From assembly GCA_002383485.1 (NCBI GenBank), contig DFYY01000023.1:63442-86182 (forward strand): a stretch of 22,741 nt of DNA. Direction: 5' to 3'. The notes below the pieces were generated by a model. The model saw only the letters and a list, made by a program, of their open reading frames with translations, ran no database searches and had not been told where the DNA came from. Within the stretch, counting starts at the first letter, position 1; each line of letters opens with the position of its first letter. Position numbers and translations under genes: made by a program. Source of the DNA: Bacteroidales bacterium UBA4070. Lineage in GTDB: Bacteria; Bacteroidota; Bacteroidia; Bacteroidales; VadinHA17. Positions 22,607-22,741 of this stretch are shown here, in pieces.

Positions 22607-22741
22607 ACAATTCCTGATGGCCTACAGTCATCCTCTGGGTGGCGGGACAACAGAACGGGCAAAAAAAGATCCTCGTAGAGAATCAGGAATTGTAACAGCG
22701 GTACAGAAAAACAAACGGATCCTCGTAGAGGATCAGGAATT
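22607..22741. repeat. Cluster of three ACAATTC hairpin repeats
   Basis: A plus-strand copy at 22607-22633 (ACAATTCCTGAT, then GATG...CATC type) faces two minus-strand copies, 22693 to 22667 and 22741 to 22717 (cut by the window end), spaced 50 bp apart. ACAATTCCTGAT (22607-22618) and ATCAGGAATTGT (22682-22693) form exact 12-bp inverted ends of an 87-bp segment. The minus copy at the window edge matches the 7494-7520 copy closely, including the T-rich TTTGTTTT after the hairpin. Confidence 0.8.
22661..22680 (-). terminator. Intrinsic-terminator-like hairpin with T7 tract
   Basis: On the minus strand GATTCTC-TAC-GAGGATC (7 pairs, one of them G-U) is followed at once by seven T (22667-22661). 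It would end a minus-strand transcript entering from beyond the window, ahead of the ppnP promoter. It is one of the hairpin repeat copies. Confidence 0.5.

Overview
The window looks like a chromosomal segment of a Bacteroidota member, probably class Bacteroidia (order Bacteroidales or close). The evidence is a type IX secretion Plug (DUF5103) gene, Bacteroidetes-type AMP nucleosidase and HsdR_N genes beside holA, promoters of the TTTG-N19/20-TAnnTTTG kind, few Shine-Dalgarno sites, and a dense layout with many 1-17 nt gene overlaps. No phage, integrase, transposase, rRNA or tRNA was seen.

Layout. (1) 1-5391: a 5'-truncated exported alpha/beta hydrolase (+). Then a translationally coupled minus-strand pair: an HsdR_N-type PD-(D/E)XK protein followed by a Nudix protein with a HEAT-like C-terminal domain. 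Divergent from these are amn and holA (+), which overlap by one base. Next is yqgE (-). (2) 5494-14535: a sodium-energetics block. It holds the antiporter gene nhaC (+), a small Cys-rich membrane protein with its own promoter (+; candidate Nqr maturation factor), and facing them the minus-strand operon nqrA-B-C-D-E-F-apbE. Here nqrABCDEF encode the Na+-pumping NADH:quinone oxidoreductase, apbE attaches its covalent FMNs to NqrB and NqrC, and nhaC can let Na+ back in. (3) 14689-15981: the T9SS Plug gene (+), ending in a 4-nt tail-to-tail overlap with the next block. (4) 15978-22497: a tight nine-gene minus-strand operon, ppnP-modE-wtpA-wtpB-wtpC-moeA-moaA-moaC-mogA, with a near-consensus Bacteroidetes promoter at 22520-22551. 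It links oxyanion sensing (ModE HTH), molybdate/tungstate uptake (WtpABC) and cofactor synthesis (MoaA, MoaC, MogA, MoeA). Molybdopterin synthase genes (moaD, moaE) are not in the window.

Non-coding structure. Intergenic DNA carries a family of short hairpin repeats that begin with ACAATTC and centre on CCTRCR. Copies lie at 7413-7520, in a 48-bp tandem array inside the nqrF-apbE gap (8573-8700), and at 22607-22741. The stems differ between copies, and several changes are paired. There is also a 34-bp x3 tandem repeat (7325-7426) and heptamer repeats (CTACTGC type) at two gene 3' ends.

Most interesting leads: the hairpin family, the Nudix-HEAT fusion coupled to a nuclease-fold protein, the small Cys protein facing the nqr operon, a MoaA about 46 residues shorter than usual between its two cysteine clusters, and a MoaC without the usual GGKSG tail. 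No gap over 300 bases lacks a gene.
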